A DNA stretch of 64,000 bases from Sipunculus nudus (GCA_026874595.1 CM049319.1:319501-383500); one strand, 5' to 3'; positions 24,754 through 36,752 are shown, numbered from the stretch's first letter. Made by a program: numbers and translations. Notes: a model not told the origin generated them from the letters alone.

Positions 24754-25112
24754 TGCTCAGCTGACTATAAGTCATCTGAGCTAAAGTCGTGGTCCTTTGT
24801 CCGTCGTCCATCCGACCGTTAACAGGGCAGGTTTTGAAACAGTTGGATCTAAGAATCCAAAATGCTGCATACAGTTAGATGTCCCAAAAATCTCCTAATG
24901 TACCAAAAATTGGGTCACTAAGACTTCGTTCCTTCGAAATATTAAGGAAAAACGTTGGTTTTCCATAAAAAAGCCATTGTTACACTTCAAGGCTGCCTAA
25001 TATCGAAACCACTGGTCTGGTTTTTTTTTTACATTTTCTATTAACATACCAAAAATTAGGTCAGTATTGAGTATTGTTTTGAAGTTATGGGTCCAAATAT
25101 AATGCAATTTTT

Positions 25113-26990
25113 AAACTAGATGTGTCGGAACGACACGAATGCCCCCGCCTGGGGCAAATTAGAAACATTTGTTAAATTTTGTAAAATTTTTTAAGTTCAG
25201 GAAGTGTTGTATGGTCAAAAGTAGGTCAACAAGGGCAAAATGCAAACTCGATCTGTAAAGGGTCATTATCAAGCAACACACCAAAAATCAGGCCAGTATC
25301 TGCAGGCATTGTGAAAAAAAATCCATATATGTGCATTTTTCATGAAAATTTCTGTCTTTCATGAAATTTTCTATGTTCAGGATCTGTCATATGGTGAAAA
25401 ATAGGTTAACTGGGACGAAACGCGAACTCGATCTGTAAGTGGTCATTATGCGCCCACAGACCAAACATTAGGCCAGTATCTGTAACCATTGTATTGCGAA
25501 ACTAGAATATTAGCAAAAGTTGATAATCATTTATAAATTTAAATTGGAGAGGTATATACCATGTTTCATAACAATCCACCAAATGCTTCCTGAGAAATAA
25601 GCTCCTAAGTTTTTTTCTATACTAAGCTCTGTGACCTTGAAAAGTAGGTCAAGATCACCCATCTTTGAACTTGACCAAGATTTTGTAAATATAATGCAAT
25701 AGCACTGAAGAAATGAAGTTCCTGTGTTGAATACCTTTAGAGATATCCTGCACAAAAGGCCAAAATTGAAAAAATCCGATAAAATTTCATTAAAAAATCT
25801 GAAATTGCAGGTGGCGCCACCAAAATTGTGCAGCACATACAGACCATCAGTCCCAATGATCATAGTCAGTTTGTGAAAATCCACACAATGGTTCCTGAGA
25901 TATAAACTTCTGAGTGTTTTTCTATAATCAGCTCTAAAATGTAGAAAAATGGGTCAAGGTCATCCATCTTCGAACTTGACCGAGATTTTTTCGATATACA
26001 TCTTCACTGATGAAATAAAATTCCAACAGTGAATCCTTTTAGAGATATCCCGCTCACAAGGTAAAAGTTAACAGACGCGGAACGGACGGACGGACAGACA
26101 CCGGACAGACAGATGGACAGACGGACAGCTTGGGTGACGACAATAGCCCATCAGCCTATGGGCTGAGGGCTAAAAACCGCTGTACATGTGTATTTGTCAT
26201 GAAAATTTCTATTTTTCATGAAATTTTCTAAGTTTAGGAGCCGTAAAACGGTCAAAAGTAGGTCAACCGGGACGAAACGCGAACTCGATCTGAAACTGGT
26301 CATTATCTGCCCACACACCAAAATCAGGCCAATATCTGCAGGCATTGCGAAAAAAAGTCCGTACATGTGTATTTGTCATGAAAATTTCTATTTTTCATGA
26401 AATTTTCTAAGTTTAGGAGCCGTAAAACGGTCAAAAGTAGGTCAACCGGGACGAAACGCGAACTCGATCTGTAACTGGTCATTATCTGCCCACACACCAA
26501 AAATCAGGCCAATATCTGCAGGCATTGCGAAAAAAGTCCGTACATGTGTATTTGTCATGAAAATTTCTATTTTTCATGAATTTTTCTAAGTTTAGGAGCC
26601 GTAAAACGGTCAAAAGTAGGTCAACCGGGACAAAACGCGAACTTGATCTGTAACTGGTCATTATCTGCCGACACACTAAAAATCAGGCCAATATCTGCAG
26701 GCATTGCGAAAAAAAAGTCCGTACATGTGTATTTGTCATGAAAATTTCTATTTTTCATGTAATTTTCTAAGTTTAGGAGCCGTAAAACGGTCAAAAGTAG
26801 GTCAACCGGGACGAAACGCGAACTCGATCTGAAACTGGTCATTATCTGCCCACACACCAAAAATCAGGCCAATATCTGCAGGCATTGCGAAAAAAAGTCC
26901 GTACAACTGTTTGATTTCGGAATGACGGAATGACGGAAGGACGGACATGGGTAAAACTATATGCCCCGGCCACTTTGTGGCGGGGGCATA
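25113..26990 (+). mobile_element. Second hairpin-ended, tandem-repeat-bearing element
   Basis: It starts AAACTAGA, then the perfect hairpin GTGTCG-GAA-CGACAC (25122-25136), then ATGCCCCCGCC (25139-25149). The exact complement GGCGGGGGCAT lies at the far end (26979-26989) as one arm of a terminal hairpin (26961-26989). The interior has four units of about 180 bp ('gtgtatttgtcatg' at 26188, 26367, 26546 and 26727) after more diverged sequence, and a GGACGGACGG tract. The design is the same as the element at 39042, but the sequences are unrelated. It is inserted in family R. Confidence 0.75.
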
Positions 26991-27230
26991 AAAATCAGGA
27001 AATATATTTACTCACTTAACATGAGAAATGCTTAAGCTGGAGACTTTTTTTTTCAAGGATATAACTTAATTAAATCAAGATTCAATTGTAAACCCAAAAT
27101 TAGATCTGAATTTTGCCAACTTTTTCAGTTATTAGCATAAAAAATTTATAACTTAAATTTTGTCCAACTTTGGCTACGGCACGTTTTTTCCCTGTAAACA
27201 TTGTTGATTTAATTTTCTCAGCATATATAT

Positions 27231-28438
27231 GTCTAGGCCCAGATTGCGATCTGGACGGATCTTGAATCTGTCCAGCCCAAATTGCGATCGTAGTTCAGGC
27301 CGGCCCAAATTGCGATCGCAATCCAGGCTGGCCAGATCTTAGATCTGCCCAGCCCATATTGCGATCGCAGTTTAGTCCGGCCAGATTGCAATCCTAAACT
27401 TAACCAGCCCATATTGCGATCCATGTTTTTACTATCACAGGAGTGAAATATTGAATGTTTTACCAACTCATTTAGTATTGCATGGTTCCATTTACCCATA
27501 ATAAATACAATTAAACTACACATAGGCAGTTAATAGTAGTTGGTTGGAACAATCTGTTGGCCACTTTGTTGCATGTAACCCACTGATTGTATATTATCCA
27601 ATGCACTCATAAAATTACATGGTTATGCACTTATTCTGTTTTTCATGTTTATAGTAGACAAATTTAGTGAAAGGTATTATAAAAACATGAATCAAAGAAC
27701 ACAACAATTTATATTTTAATATCGCATGCTATAGTTATGAATCATATCATCTTATTTAAGCACATTGAAGGATCACAAGATTCCAGGCACCATGAATAGG
27801 TAAATGTTTCAGACCAAATCCAATGAGTCAAGCAGAACAACTACTGGTAACAAATATATATAATATATACTATTAAGGTTTATAAAAAATATTGAATTTT
27901 TAAAAGATACATGATGGATGAAAGTATAATATTTAGATGATAGCCTCAAGGTTAATTTCAAAATTATTACTTGGGATTGCATGATGACTTACATGGGCTT
28001 TGCTTTTTAGCAACTGCCTAAAATTGTTTCTGTTTTTTTTTACCTTTTTCAACAAGCAGCATTTTTTGCATAAACCTATTTGTATTAAGCCTATAATTGT
28101 ATTTAATATGGAGAAATGGTACCATGCAAAACTAAATAAGTTGGTAAAACATCCCATGTTTCACTCCTGTGATAGGAAGGAGTGAAAAGTGCCTTTTTGT
28201 ATTATAAATGTATTTATTATGGGGAAATGGTACCATGCAATACCAAATAAGTTGGTAAAACATCCAATGTTTCACTCCTGTGATAGTAAAAGCATGGATC
28301 GCAATATGGGCTGGTCAAGTTTAGGATTGTAATCTAGGTTGGACAGATCTTAGATCAAAATCTGGCCGGACTAAACTGCGATCACAATCTGGGCTGGACA
28401 GATCTAAGATCCGTCCCGATCGCGATCTGGGCCTTGAC
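27231..28438. mobile_element. Foldback-type DNA element with inverted arms of about 260 bp
   Basis: The left arm from GTCTAGGCCCAGATTGCGAT and the right arm ending TCGCGATCTGGGCCTTGAC are inverted copies that remain alignable inward through 'ccatattgcgatcc', 'tatcacaggagtgaaa' and 'accatgca'. The arms are themselves built of repeated GGCC/GATCGC words. ATAT flanks both sides. The uninterrupted sequence at about 3700 shows the pre-insertion site. No transposase frame is seen. Confidence 0.75.
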
Positions 28439-29681
28439 ATATACATAAAAATTTATTCTTTTAAAATATGAAATTTCAAAGGAATTGATTGAAAGAGAAG
28501 CTTTTATTCAAGTTTTCATACACCATGTCAAGTGTTGTTTACATCAGGCCCACCTCGTAGTACAGCCTTCACTTGTATCATGTAACCCTCTCCAGGCAGC
28601 TTGCCTTGATTCAGCTTGGCCACTACTAGCAGACTTCCCCTCTGCCCTGCACTCCCCCCCCCACCACAGCTGGTGCATAAACTAGATGAATGTTATAATT
28701 TTCTGTATTTGATTCATTCTTATTCTAGGCTGTGCTACATTTCAGATTTTGTATTGTACCAGGGTTACAATGATTACAGTGCACATTATATTGTGTCCAC
28801 AATGTGGTGTATTGCTATATGAAAGTGTGGATGTTCATCAGATAATTAATTCTTCACTTCAGAAGAGTAAAAATTTCATCAGGTGTGAAATTGACTATTA
28901 ATTCCAGTATTAATTATAGCTGAGATAGTAATTAGCACAATGCTGTGTTTGTCCCTCATATAACTAACACTGTGTATACTTTATTTGAAAAGATGGTTTT
29001 ATTTTATCAGATTAACTGAATCTTTTATTTCGGTGAATAAAATTAAGCATTTACTGAAAACACAAATGTACAAAACTTTTTAAGGATTTCAAGGATTAAT
29101 CTTGAAGATGCCATGTTGTGGCATTATTTTCTTTTAAATTCAGTTTAAACATTTGTGATTTAAATATAATAAAATATATGTGTATGCATAATATGACCTG
29201 ATATGAGCTACACTGTATAAATAATGATTGCAACTTAGAATTCTGATATTTTAACTTATATTTTCAGATTTTTTTATTACAAATTTATAAAACAAAAAAA
29301 AAATGAATCTGATAAAAACTTTTAATAGAAAAAGTGGATATGCTAAAAAAATAGGCTTTAATATAAACGTAAATGAATTATACCCTTGAAAGTGAAATAA
29401 AGGTGTTAGTCCTTTCTGGCTACTTGCCTGTCCATCTGTAAATTTTTCATATGCATCACAGTATCTCATAACTTTTACTGTTTTTCTTCATGACAATCTT
29501 GTCAGAGTATTAGTTTTGCAATCATATATTTATAACTTTACTATACCGAAGTAGGAGGGCCCCTCTTAGCTTCTCAAATGCTTGTATATATGAAAAACCT
29601 TACAATAGAATATTTTGCATATTTTGCATTTGCAAAAATTTCAAACTTCAGCCGAGCGCCGTGACCCATGGGTCCCCTGCT

Positions 29682-29727
29682 ACTAACTTCTGATTAACTT
29701 TTCCTTATTTTTTTATCACAATTTCAG
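29682..29727 (+). other. Short unique intron end with 3' splice site
   Basis: Forty-six bases of T-rich sequence end in 'atcacaatttcag'. They carry the likely branch-point region ('ctgattaac'). This is the only non-repeat sequence before the exon. Confidence 0.5.
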
Positions 29728-29994
29728 TTGGGTGCAGTAAATCTGACCCCAGTTGAATATACTGGAGCCATCATTGATGGAGTAGGAATTGAAACAGATG
29801 ACAGTGTGGAGCTCTGTATAAATATCCCTACAGGAGTAATTGTGGTAAACTGTGCCACAGGTCTTCTTGTGAATCTCCTCAACCAGGAACTCAATGCGGA
29901 GTCCTACACAGAGGACATCCTGCAGTATCTGCCACTGCGCGCAGATATTACTGTTGATAATGGGGATATCATCACAAGAATATCCCGCGCATAA
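29728..29994 (+). CDS. Terminal exon of an unidentified protein
   Basis: The sequence after 'tttcag' (29721-29727) is open to TAA at 29992-29994 and encodes 88 residues beginning LGAVNLTPVEYTGAIIDG. It is rich in Ile, Val, Leu and Asp with alternating hydrophobic residues that suggest beta strands, and ends in DNGDIITRISRA. GC content is clearly higher than in the surrounding repeats (CGCGCAG, CTGCGC), and no frame breaks occur, which supports coding. The first codon is TTG, so this is a downstream exon and not a start. No upstream exon could be identified; the preceding 5 kb is family R with nested elements. I do not recognise the family. It could be a real last exon or a preserved remnant of a gene. 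Confidence 0.55.
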   Translation: MGAVNLTPVEYTGAIIDGVGIETDDSVELCINIPTGVIVVNCATGLLVNLLNQELNAESYTEDILQYLPLRADITVDNGDIITRISRA

Positions 29995-30023
29995 ATTGGT
30001 TATTAGCTCCTGGTGGCATCATT

Positions 30024-31293
30024 AGCTCAGCTGACTACAAGTTATCTAAGCTATAGTCATGGTCCTTTGTCTGTCGTTGGTCCTGGCATCTGTTAACAGG
30101 GCACATTTTGAAACCACAAGACCTATGAATCCAAATTTCGACATACTGTTAGATGTCCCCAAAATCTCTTACCATACGGAAAATTGGGTCACCAGGTCTT
30201 CGTTCCTTTGAGATATTAAGGAAAAACCTAAAATTTTCCAATAAAAAGCAATAATCACACCAAGACTGGCTAACATCAAAACCACAATTTTTTTATCATA
30301 CTGAATAAATATATACATCTGTACATTTGCTATGTATATACCAGAAATTAGGTCAGTATTGTGTAATTTCTTGAAGTTATTGGCCTGAACATAATGCACT
30401 TTGTAAAAAATCAGAAAATATATTCAGGGGCAGATCCAGGATTTAGGAAAAGGGGGGGTCCAACCCAGGGGGACAAATGTGAACCCTAAAAAAAAGGTCC
30501 TCAGGTCTGAAAAAGCGGCAAAATTTTGTCTGAAGCCCTTAAAAAACTATGTTTCTGTTGAAAAAGGGGGGGGGGGGGGTCCAGACCCCCTGGACCCCCC
30601 CTGGATCCGCTTCTGATATTTACTCACTTAACATAAAAAATCCTGAAGCTAGAGACCTTTTTTCCAGGGATATAACTTTATTTAATCAAGATTCAATTGT
30701 ATACCAAAAATTACTAGTAGATCTGAATTTTGTGGACTTTTAAAGTTATAAGCATATATAAAAAATCAATACCTTAAATTGTGTCCATCTTTGGTCATGA
30801 CCTGGAACCAAAGTTGACTGAATTTTCACAGCATGTATAAAATAAGGATTTAATCTTTCTAAATCTGAAATTTCAGAGGAATTGATTGAAAAGAGTAGCT
30901 TTTATTCAAGTTTTCATACACCATATAATGTGTTGTTTTATATCAAGCCCACCAAGTACAGCCTTCAACTAGATATGTAACCAACTCTAGGCAGGCTTCC
31001 CCTCTGCCCCTCCCCCCCCCCCCCCCCCCCCCGACAGATGGTGCATTAACTAGATGAATGTTATAATTTTCTGTAATTGATTCATCCTAATTCTAGACTT
31101 GTATCTCCTGGGCACAACGATTAATGGACACATTTACTTGTATTCACAAAGTGGGGTATACAATACACATTTCCTTTTAGCTTCTCATATGCTAATACAC
31201 ATGGAAAACAGTTGCAATAGAAATCAGCATATTTTGCATTTGCTAATATTTCTTATACTTCAGCTGAGCGCTGTGACCCATGGGTCCCTTGTT
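30024..31293 (+). repeat. Dispersed repeat family R, copy 6, with a nested MITE
   Basis: The left hairpin AGCTCAGCTGACT...AAGTTATCTAAGCT is at 30024 and the right end CAGCTGAGCGCTGTGACCC...CCTTGTT finishes at 31293. It begins 30 bases after the stop codon of the preceding exon. A long poly-C tract lies near 31013-31031. A short inverted-repeat element is nested at 30425-30615. Confidence 0.7.
30425..30615. mobile_element. Short inverted-repeat element (MITE), hAT-like ends
   Basis: The ends CAGGGGCAGATCCAGG (30425-30440) and CCTGGATCCGCTTCTG (30600-30615) are inverted with few mismatches. CAG...CTG termini with GGC resemble hAT MITEs. ATATT flanks both sides, and the uninterrupted family R copy at about 3470-3490 reads as the empty site. 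The 5-bp duplication is shorter than the usual 8 bp for hAT, so the superfamily is unsure. Confidence 0.65.
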
Positions 31294-31739
31294 TTATGGT
31301 TTGTGATACCCAATATAAGCTTAAAAGGACAAGTATTTTTAATTATTACCAATTTTTTTTCTCTTATTGAAACAGGTCCATGCCACCAGGAGCTTTGTTT
31401 CCATACTAAACTATGCTTGAAAGCTGAGCACTGCCCATGGGTATTTATTACTAGTTTAAATTTACGTTTAAGTTGTTTTATTTTTTTGTTCAAGTGTTTT
31501 ACTAAGTATAAAGATAGATGATCTTTAGATCACAAAGGTAAAGGATGATTCCCACCTAAGCATTACACATGGCTAATTACTTTAAATTTATATTTAAGTT
31601 GTTTTTTGTATTGTTGTAGTTTACCACAGTTTACTATACTTTAATATTTATTACAATAGAACAGAAGAGAAATATAATCTGAATGTTTTGCAACTTCTGT
31701 GATAGTTTTGTTTAAAACAGCAACTATTTAATTGTTTTT
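31294..31739 (+). other. Sequence between two family R copies, no gene seen
   Basis: A T-rich tract followed by 'gaaacag' at 31370-31376 looks like a splice acceptor, but what follows has no coding character. A 15-base segment at 31380-31394 is the exact reverse complement of 30005-30019. Confidence 0.4.
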
Positions 31740-32556
31740 ACCTCAGCTTACATTAAATCATCTGAACTATAGTCGTGGTCGGTTGTCTGTCGTCTGTTCA
31801 TCTAGCTGTCCATCATGTTGTCTGTCTGTCTGTTAGACTTGGACATTTTGAAACCATTGGACCTTCAAATCCAAAATTTTGAATACTCTCCCAAGATCTA
31901 GTACCAAAGACAAAATTGGGTCACTGTAACTTTGTTCCTTTTGAGAAATTAAATAAAAACCTAAATTTTTTTATTAAAATAAAAACCAATTTTCACACTT
32001 TAGGACTGGCTTATATCAAAACTACTCTTCATATTTTTCTTTATATTTACCTTAAATATTTCCATATATAGTTTTATGTACATTTTAGGTCAGTATTAAG
32101 AAATTTATAAAAGTTATGGGCCCAAACATAATGCACAAATACAAATTAGGAAAGATATTTAATAACTTAACACAATATATATTAAAGCTTAGGACTTTGT
32201 TATCAGAAATATAATTTTTATTAATCAAACTTCAATTGTATACCCAAAAACAGATAAACATATAGATTTAATCTTTTGAACTCTGAAATTTGACAAGAAA
32301 AACTTAAAAGCTAGGCTAGTTATTAAGTTTTTCAGAAACTCTAAAAAAATTGCATTTTCTAGCTCCAGGATCTCACCCTTGGTCCCAATAGCTTTGCTGG
32401 ATAACCCTGGTGATGCAACACTGCCAGTACACCCCTTCTATAACAGGTGTACACTAATTCTCATTCTCAGACTTAATCTCCATTTTATATTTTTTTAAGA
32501 ATTTTACCTTCAAGGTCAACTTCAGCTGAGCACAGTGACCCATGGGTCCCTTGTTT
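31740..32556 (+). repeat. Dispersed repeat family R, copy 7 (short)
   Basis: The left end is diverged (CTCAGCTTACATTAAATCAT, then CTGAACTATAGTCGTGGTC) and the right end at 32521-32556 reads CAGCTGAGCACAGTGACCC followed by CCTTGTT. About 0.8 kb long, internally deleted compared with copy 3. Confidence 0.65.
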
Positions 32557-32699
32557 ACATTATTTAAATTTTTCTTGTAGTTATTAGACTATTTATTACA
32601 GTAGAAGAGAAGAGAACTATATTTTATATTTTTCTGCAAGTTCTAAGACAACATTATGTGATAGTAAGACTAAATGCTATATGATATAATTAATATTTA

Positions 32700-32890
32700 C
32701 TGAGATTGTTAAGATTACTGGTTGTATGATGAAAAGTGGGATTGTTATGGTTACTGGTTGTATGATAAAAGGTGAGATTATGATTACTGATTGTATGATG
32801 AAAGGTGAGACTGCTATGATTCCCGTTTGTATGATACAAGATGACATTGTTACTGCATGTATGATGCAGAGATTGTTATTCATGACTAAA
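32700..32890 (+). repeat. Short tandem repeat, about 36-bp unit, five copies
   Basis: 'gattactggttgtatgatg' type units recur with drift at 32713, 32749 and onward, including 'gtgagattatgattactgattg'. Open frames of 68 residues on both strands follow the repeat. Confidence 0.6.
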
Positions 32891-33741
32891 ACTAGAGTAT
32901 TATTAAAAACCCTGAAGAAAGCATTCTGCTAAATCCCAATGACCTATACAATGAACAACTGTAGAAAAACCATCACAAACTTTCCTATAAACAACAAATT
33001 TCCATTCAGTGATGAGTTACTTAAAAAAAGTTAATAAAAAGGTAAACCAAAAAATTGCCCTCCACACTAATTTATAGAAAAAAGTGTCTGAGAACCTAAA
33101 TTTATTTGGCCTAACAAACAACCTGTGGTCTTAAAACTTCATAAAAGGCTACAGGTTTTAATCAACTGCTTTCAAATGCCTTGTCAACTGGCCCCAGCCA
33201 GTACAGTGGATGGGGGGGGGGGGGGGGGGGGAGGTGGTTATATTCTCTTTGGAATGTCACATGTGAAAGAAAATCACTTATTGTGCTGTGGTGGCCATAT
33301 TAAATTTTTGGTGGGTCTGAAATTTGATAGGAATCTAGCCCTAATAGCTACCAATCATCCCTGTAAATTTAAAAAAAAATGTCCTTTGTGTTCTCTCTAC
33401 GATATTACAAGAGAAAGAAAATCACCAATTTCGCTGTTGTGGCTGTATTGAATTTTTGGCGGGTCTGAAATTTTGAATCTTGAATCATCCCTGTGACTTT
33501 GAGAAAGATCCATTGTGTTGCTGTTGAGATATCATACATGAAAATATGCATAACTGACAAACTGATCAAATGACTAACACATGGACTAACACGGTGATCA
33601 TTATAGGGCACCCACTTGTCAAACGGGACCCTAATATCAAATGCTTACTGAATGCTAAATCTGATTACAGAACCATCACATAATGTAAGCATATCAACAC
33701 AGCTGTATGTAATTGTACTGTAATGACTATACACGTACCTG
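32891..33741 (+). other. Non-coding stretch with a poly-G run and a diverged 150-bp duplication
   Basis: A G run of about 20 lies at 33211-33231. The block 'gaaagaaaatcac...tttttggtgggtctgaaattt' (about 33265) recurs near 33414 with 'tttttggcgggtctgaaattt', suggesting an old tandem duplication. No gene is supported. Confidence 0.5.
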
Positions 33742-35320
33742 ATACCGTAGATCCGCGTTTTGCCGCCGCACGTCGTCTAATGGCCGCACCCCATAATCGT
33801 AAAATACCTGGAAGGCTTCTTCATTGGAGTAAAAAATACCCAAAACCTTACTAACTGGCCGCACTACATTCTCACCACGTTCCACTGCCGGGTGGTGTAT
33901 GGAAACATAACAAAAAAAAGGGTTTCCTCAAAAGCTAGACTGCAGCTAGGAACACTGCGGTATGCTGAAATGCGGTCAGGCAAAACAGTTTTAGGAAACT
34001 GAACAAGTTGCAACTGTGTATGTTGCTTGGCTTTGTTAATTAATTTGAATTATTTGTTAAACAGCCTGATCTACCCCGTTAGAATAGATGACAATTTGTT
34101 CGGTTTATGACGACTCATCCAAGGCGAATCCTTGTAGGGCCGCGAAATTAATTTGACACATCACTGAATGCCGGAGAATCTTGCGCCTTTAACTTTGATA
34201 ATTAAACTTGATTCGGACATCAACAGAACAAAGCATTGTATAGGACGACGGTACTTGTATTTAGACTTATTACATCGTCGGTCATTTAACCACGAAACCT
34301 TTAAATAAACGACACCCGCGTCGGTGATCATACTGCCTGAACCCCCGGGTCCTGCGTCCTGTTGATCATAATATACGCAAAATGGTGTCTGCACGGTCTA
34401 CCGGCAAAACATGCCGTATAAAATGATTACGGAACAAGCGGGCCTTGGGATACCTTGCGTCATTACACTGGCTAATTAAACTTCAGTTGGACATCAAAGC
34501 ATTATATAAGCCAACGGTACCCTTTGTGATGACAAACTTTTATTTAGAGACTATACAACGCCGGTCAATTAACAACCTTGACAAAACCTTTGAATAAACG
34601 AATCCCGCGTCGATGTTTACACAGCCTGTACGCGTACTCACAGGGTCGTGCTGATCATAATATATACACACTGGTGCCCGAACCTTCTGCTGGTAAAACG
34701 TGCTATATAAAATGATTACGGAACTAGCTGGTGAGGTTTCGACCTTTGAGCGCCATCTATTGACAATGTGATGAACGAAGAAGTATCTGAACGTGAACGT
34801 AGGTTTAATTGCCGAAGAACGTATGGTCTTTGGTTATCTTTTGTTTTACAGTTTATTTTAAAAGAAAGGATATGTTCCAGAAATATCTTAAAATAATGTT
34901 TTACCGGTATTGCAGCCATGCTCAAATTTAGGTACAACCGTTAGAGTGCATAATTTGGTGAGTGAATATTGATCTTTTATCAGTCATGGCGTGAAAATTA
35001 CCGTGGTTTATGACTGACTCAGAGAAGTTTGTTAATACATATAAGACTGTTTAAAATATTAATATTACATTTTATCAAATTAACAATGAATAAAATTGAT
35101 ACACAAATATGCAGTATCATTAAATATACTTTCTTAGTATTCACTTCCATCTTCCTCTGCCTTGTATCGCCCATTGCGGGCCGTCGAGTCTCTTGTACAT
35201 GTTTGGTTTTAGCCTAACCTGCGTATTATAGCCGCATCCCTTGTCGAGTAAAATAAGTCAGGATTTTCAGTTCCAAGTCTTATTTTATGGCCGCGGCGGC
35301 AAAACGCGGATCTACGGTAT
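33742..35320. mobile_element. DNA element with perfect 28-bp terminal inverted repeats
   Basis: The left end begins ATACCGTAGATCCGCG and the right end (35293-35320) is its exact complement over 28 bp, including the GCCGCCGC inner part. TA dinucleotides at both edges allow a TA target duplication. The interior (about 1.5 kb) contains two diverged copies of a segment of about 290 bp, each ending in 'aaaatgattacggaac' (34420 and 34709). No long frame is present, so it is non-autonomous. Base composition is richer in CG dinucleotides than its surroundings. Confidence 0.75.
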
Positions 35321-36752
35321 ATTCCTAGGGAGCTAACAAGTTCCTCTTTTAGCCTTGATATTGTGTCACACCTATTCATGCATCCTGGCATATGGAGAAT
35401 CAATGGAGGCTCAGCTTTCCCCCAGGTCAAGGGTACCTAAAGTGCCACATGTAAATGTACCACTGGCTCTAACAAACTGAAACTTGACCTGTTGACAAAT
35501 CTGAAATGGTTTGCAGTCTCCCAAAGTTATTTATAACTACAGAGAGTAACTTGACCTATTGTAAAATCTGACACTGTTGGCAGGTTCTGGCTTCTGAACA
35601 AATTGTCTAGACGTCTAGACTGTATCTGGACACCAGGCAGAGCCAGGTCTTTGCATGGTGATGTCTGGACTGCACCTGGGTGCACTGATTGACCTTTTGA
35701 CTTGGCATTTTGAAACTTAACATGTTGTCATATCTGTTTTCAAATACAGAAAGCCTTTTTCAATTGGCTACACTGCTTTTTTAAAGCTGCCATCGCATAA
35801 GCTCACAGGTTCGCTAAAAATGTAAACCAAGTTTTTTCAAACAAGTGAAAGATATAGTTTCACTACTTCTAATCTGGGCATTCTGCGTCTAGACGATGTG
35901 TCTAGACGTCTAGACACATCGTCTAGACGTCTAAACACATCGTTAAGACACCAGGCAGAGCCAGGTCAGTTGCAATCGTGATGTCTGGACTGCACCTGGA
36001 TGCACTGAGTGACCTCTTGACTTGGCATGATAAAACTTAACACGTTGTCATATCTGTTTACAAACACAGAAAGCCTTTTTCAATTGGCTACACTGCTTTT
36101 TTAAAGCTGCATTTACCCAATCTGTTCTTATAAAACTGACAAGCAATACCATAGAATAATTCTTGTAACGTTTAAAGCAATCAGCTTAACAGTTTCTTAA
36201 AAAAACAGTGTATAAGCTAAGAGAGTCTAAACTTATATTTTTGCTTGTAAAAAACAGATCAATGTAGGTGGCGCCACCAACACCTCAATATTAGATATGA
36301 CTCATGTGACAAACATTGGCATAAAATTTGGTGATGACAGCTCCAGCTGTTTCTGAGATTTTAAGTTTAGTATGCTTTTTTGCACAGATGACTAACTTCA
36401 ACTTCCTCTAACTCTGTCAAAAATTACTGAACAGGAACCATTCAAACAAACTTGAGAGAGATTGTTCCAAGGAACATTTCTGTGACATATTGGACAATTT
36501 GGCTTGACAGTTTCAGAGAAGAAGATTTTTAAAGGTTTTTTAAGTTTTTTCTCATTAAAATCTAATTTAGTGCAGATACCCAATAATAAGCTCTAGGGCA
36601 CCAAGTTTCACATGTGACTAATTCTTACATGTAATTTGGAGCTGCTAGCTCCAATGGTTTCTGACTTACAGCCATGGACGGCGGAAAGCCAGCCCTGGAG
36701 GGTGGACGGCTGACGATGCGCCATCACATAAGCTCACAGGTTTGCTAAAAAT
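35321..36752 (-). repeat. Dispersed repeat family S, two joined copies with a 44-bp palindrome
   Basis: A short copy (about 35590-35822) ends in CATCGCATAAGCTCACAGG like the copy at 23492 and is followed directly by a longer one (35823-36752). The short copy jumps from 'ttaaagctgc' to the terminal block at 35790/35791, so it is internally deleted. A GGTGGCGCCACC palindrome is at about 36268 and a perfect 44-bp palindrome at 35886-35929. Confidence 0.65.
35886..35929. repeat. Perfect 44-bp palindrome
   Basis: It is centred on GACGTC and built of TCTAGAC and GATGTG words. The left 22 bases are exactly complementary to the right 22, with no loop. It is followed by a further, imperfect repeat of the same words up to about 35946. 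Confidence 0.9.

Larger units (their letters stand above)
24754..29681 (+). repeat. Dispersed repeat family R, copy 5, split by two nested elements
   Basis: The left hairpin (GCTCAGCTGACT-ATA-AGTCATCTGAGC) is at 24755 and the right end at 29648-29681. Compared with copy 3 (3069-4976), two extra segments are present, at 25113-26990 and 27231-28438. Outside them the two copies align in order. The right end lies only 46 bases before the exon at 29728. Confidence 0.75.
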
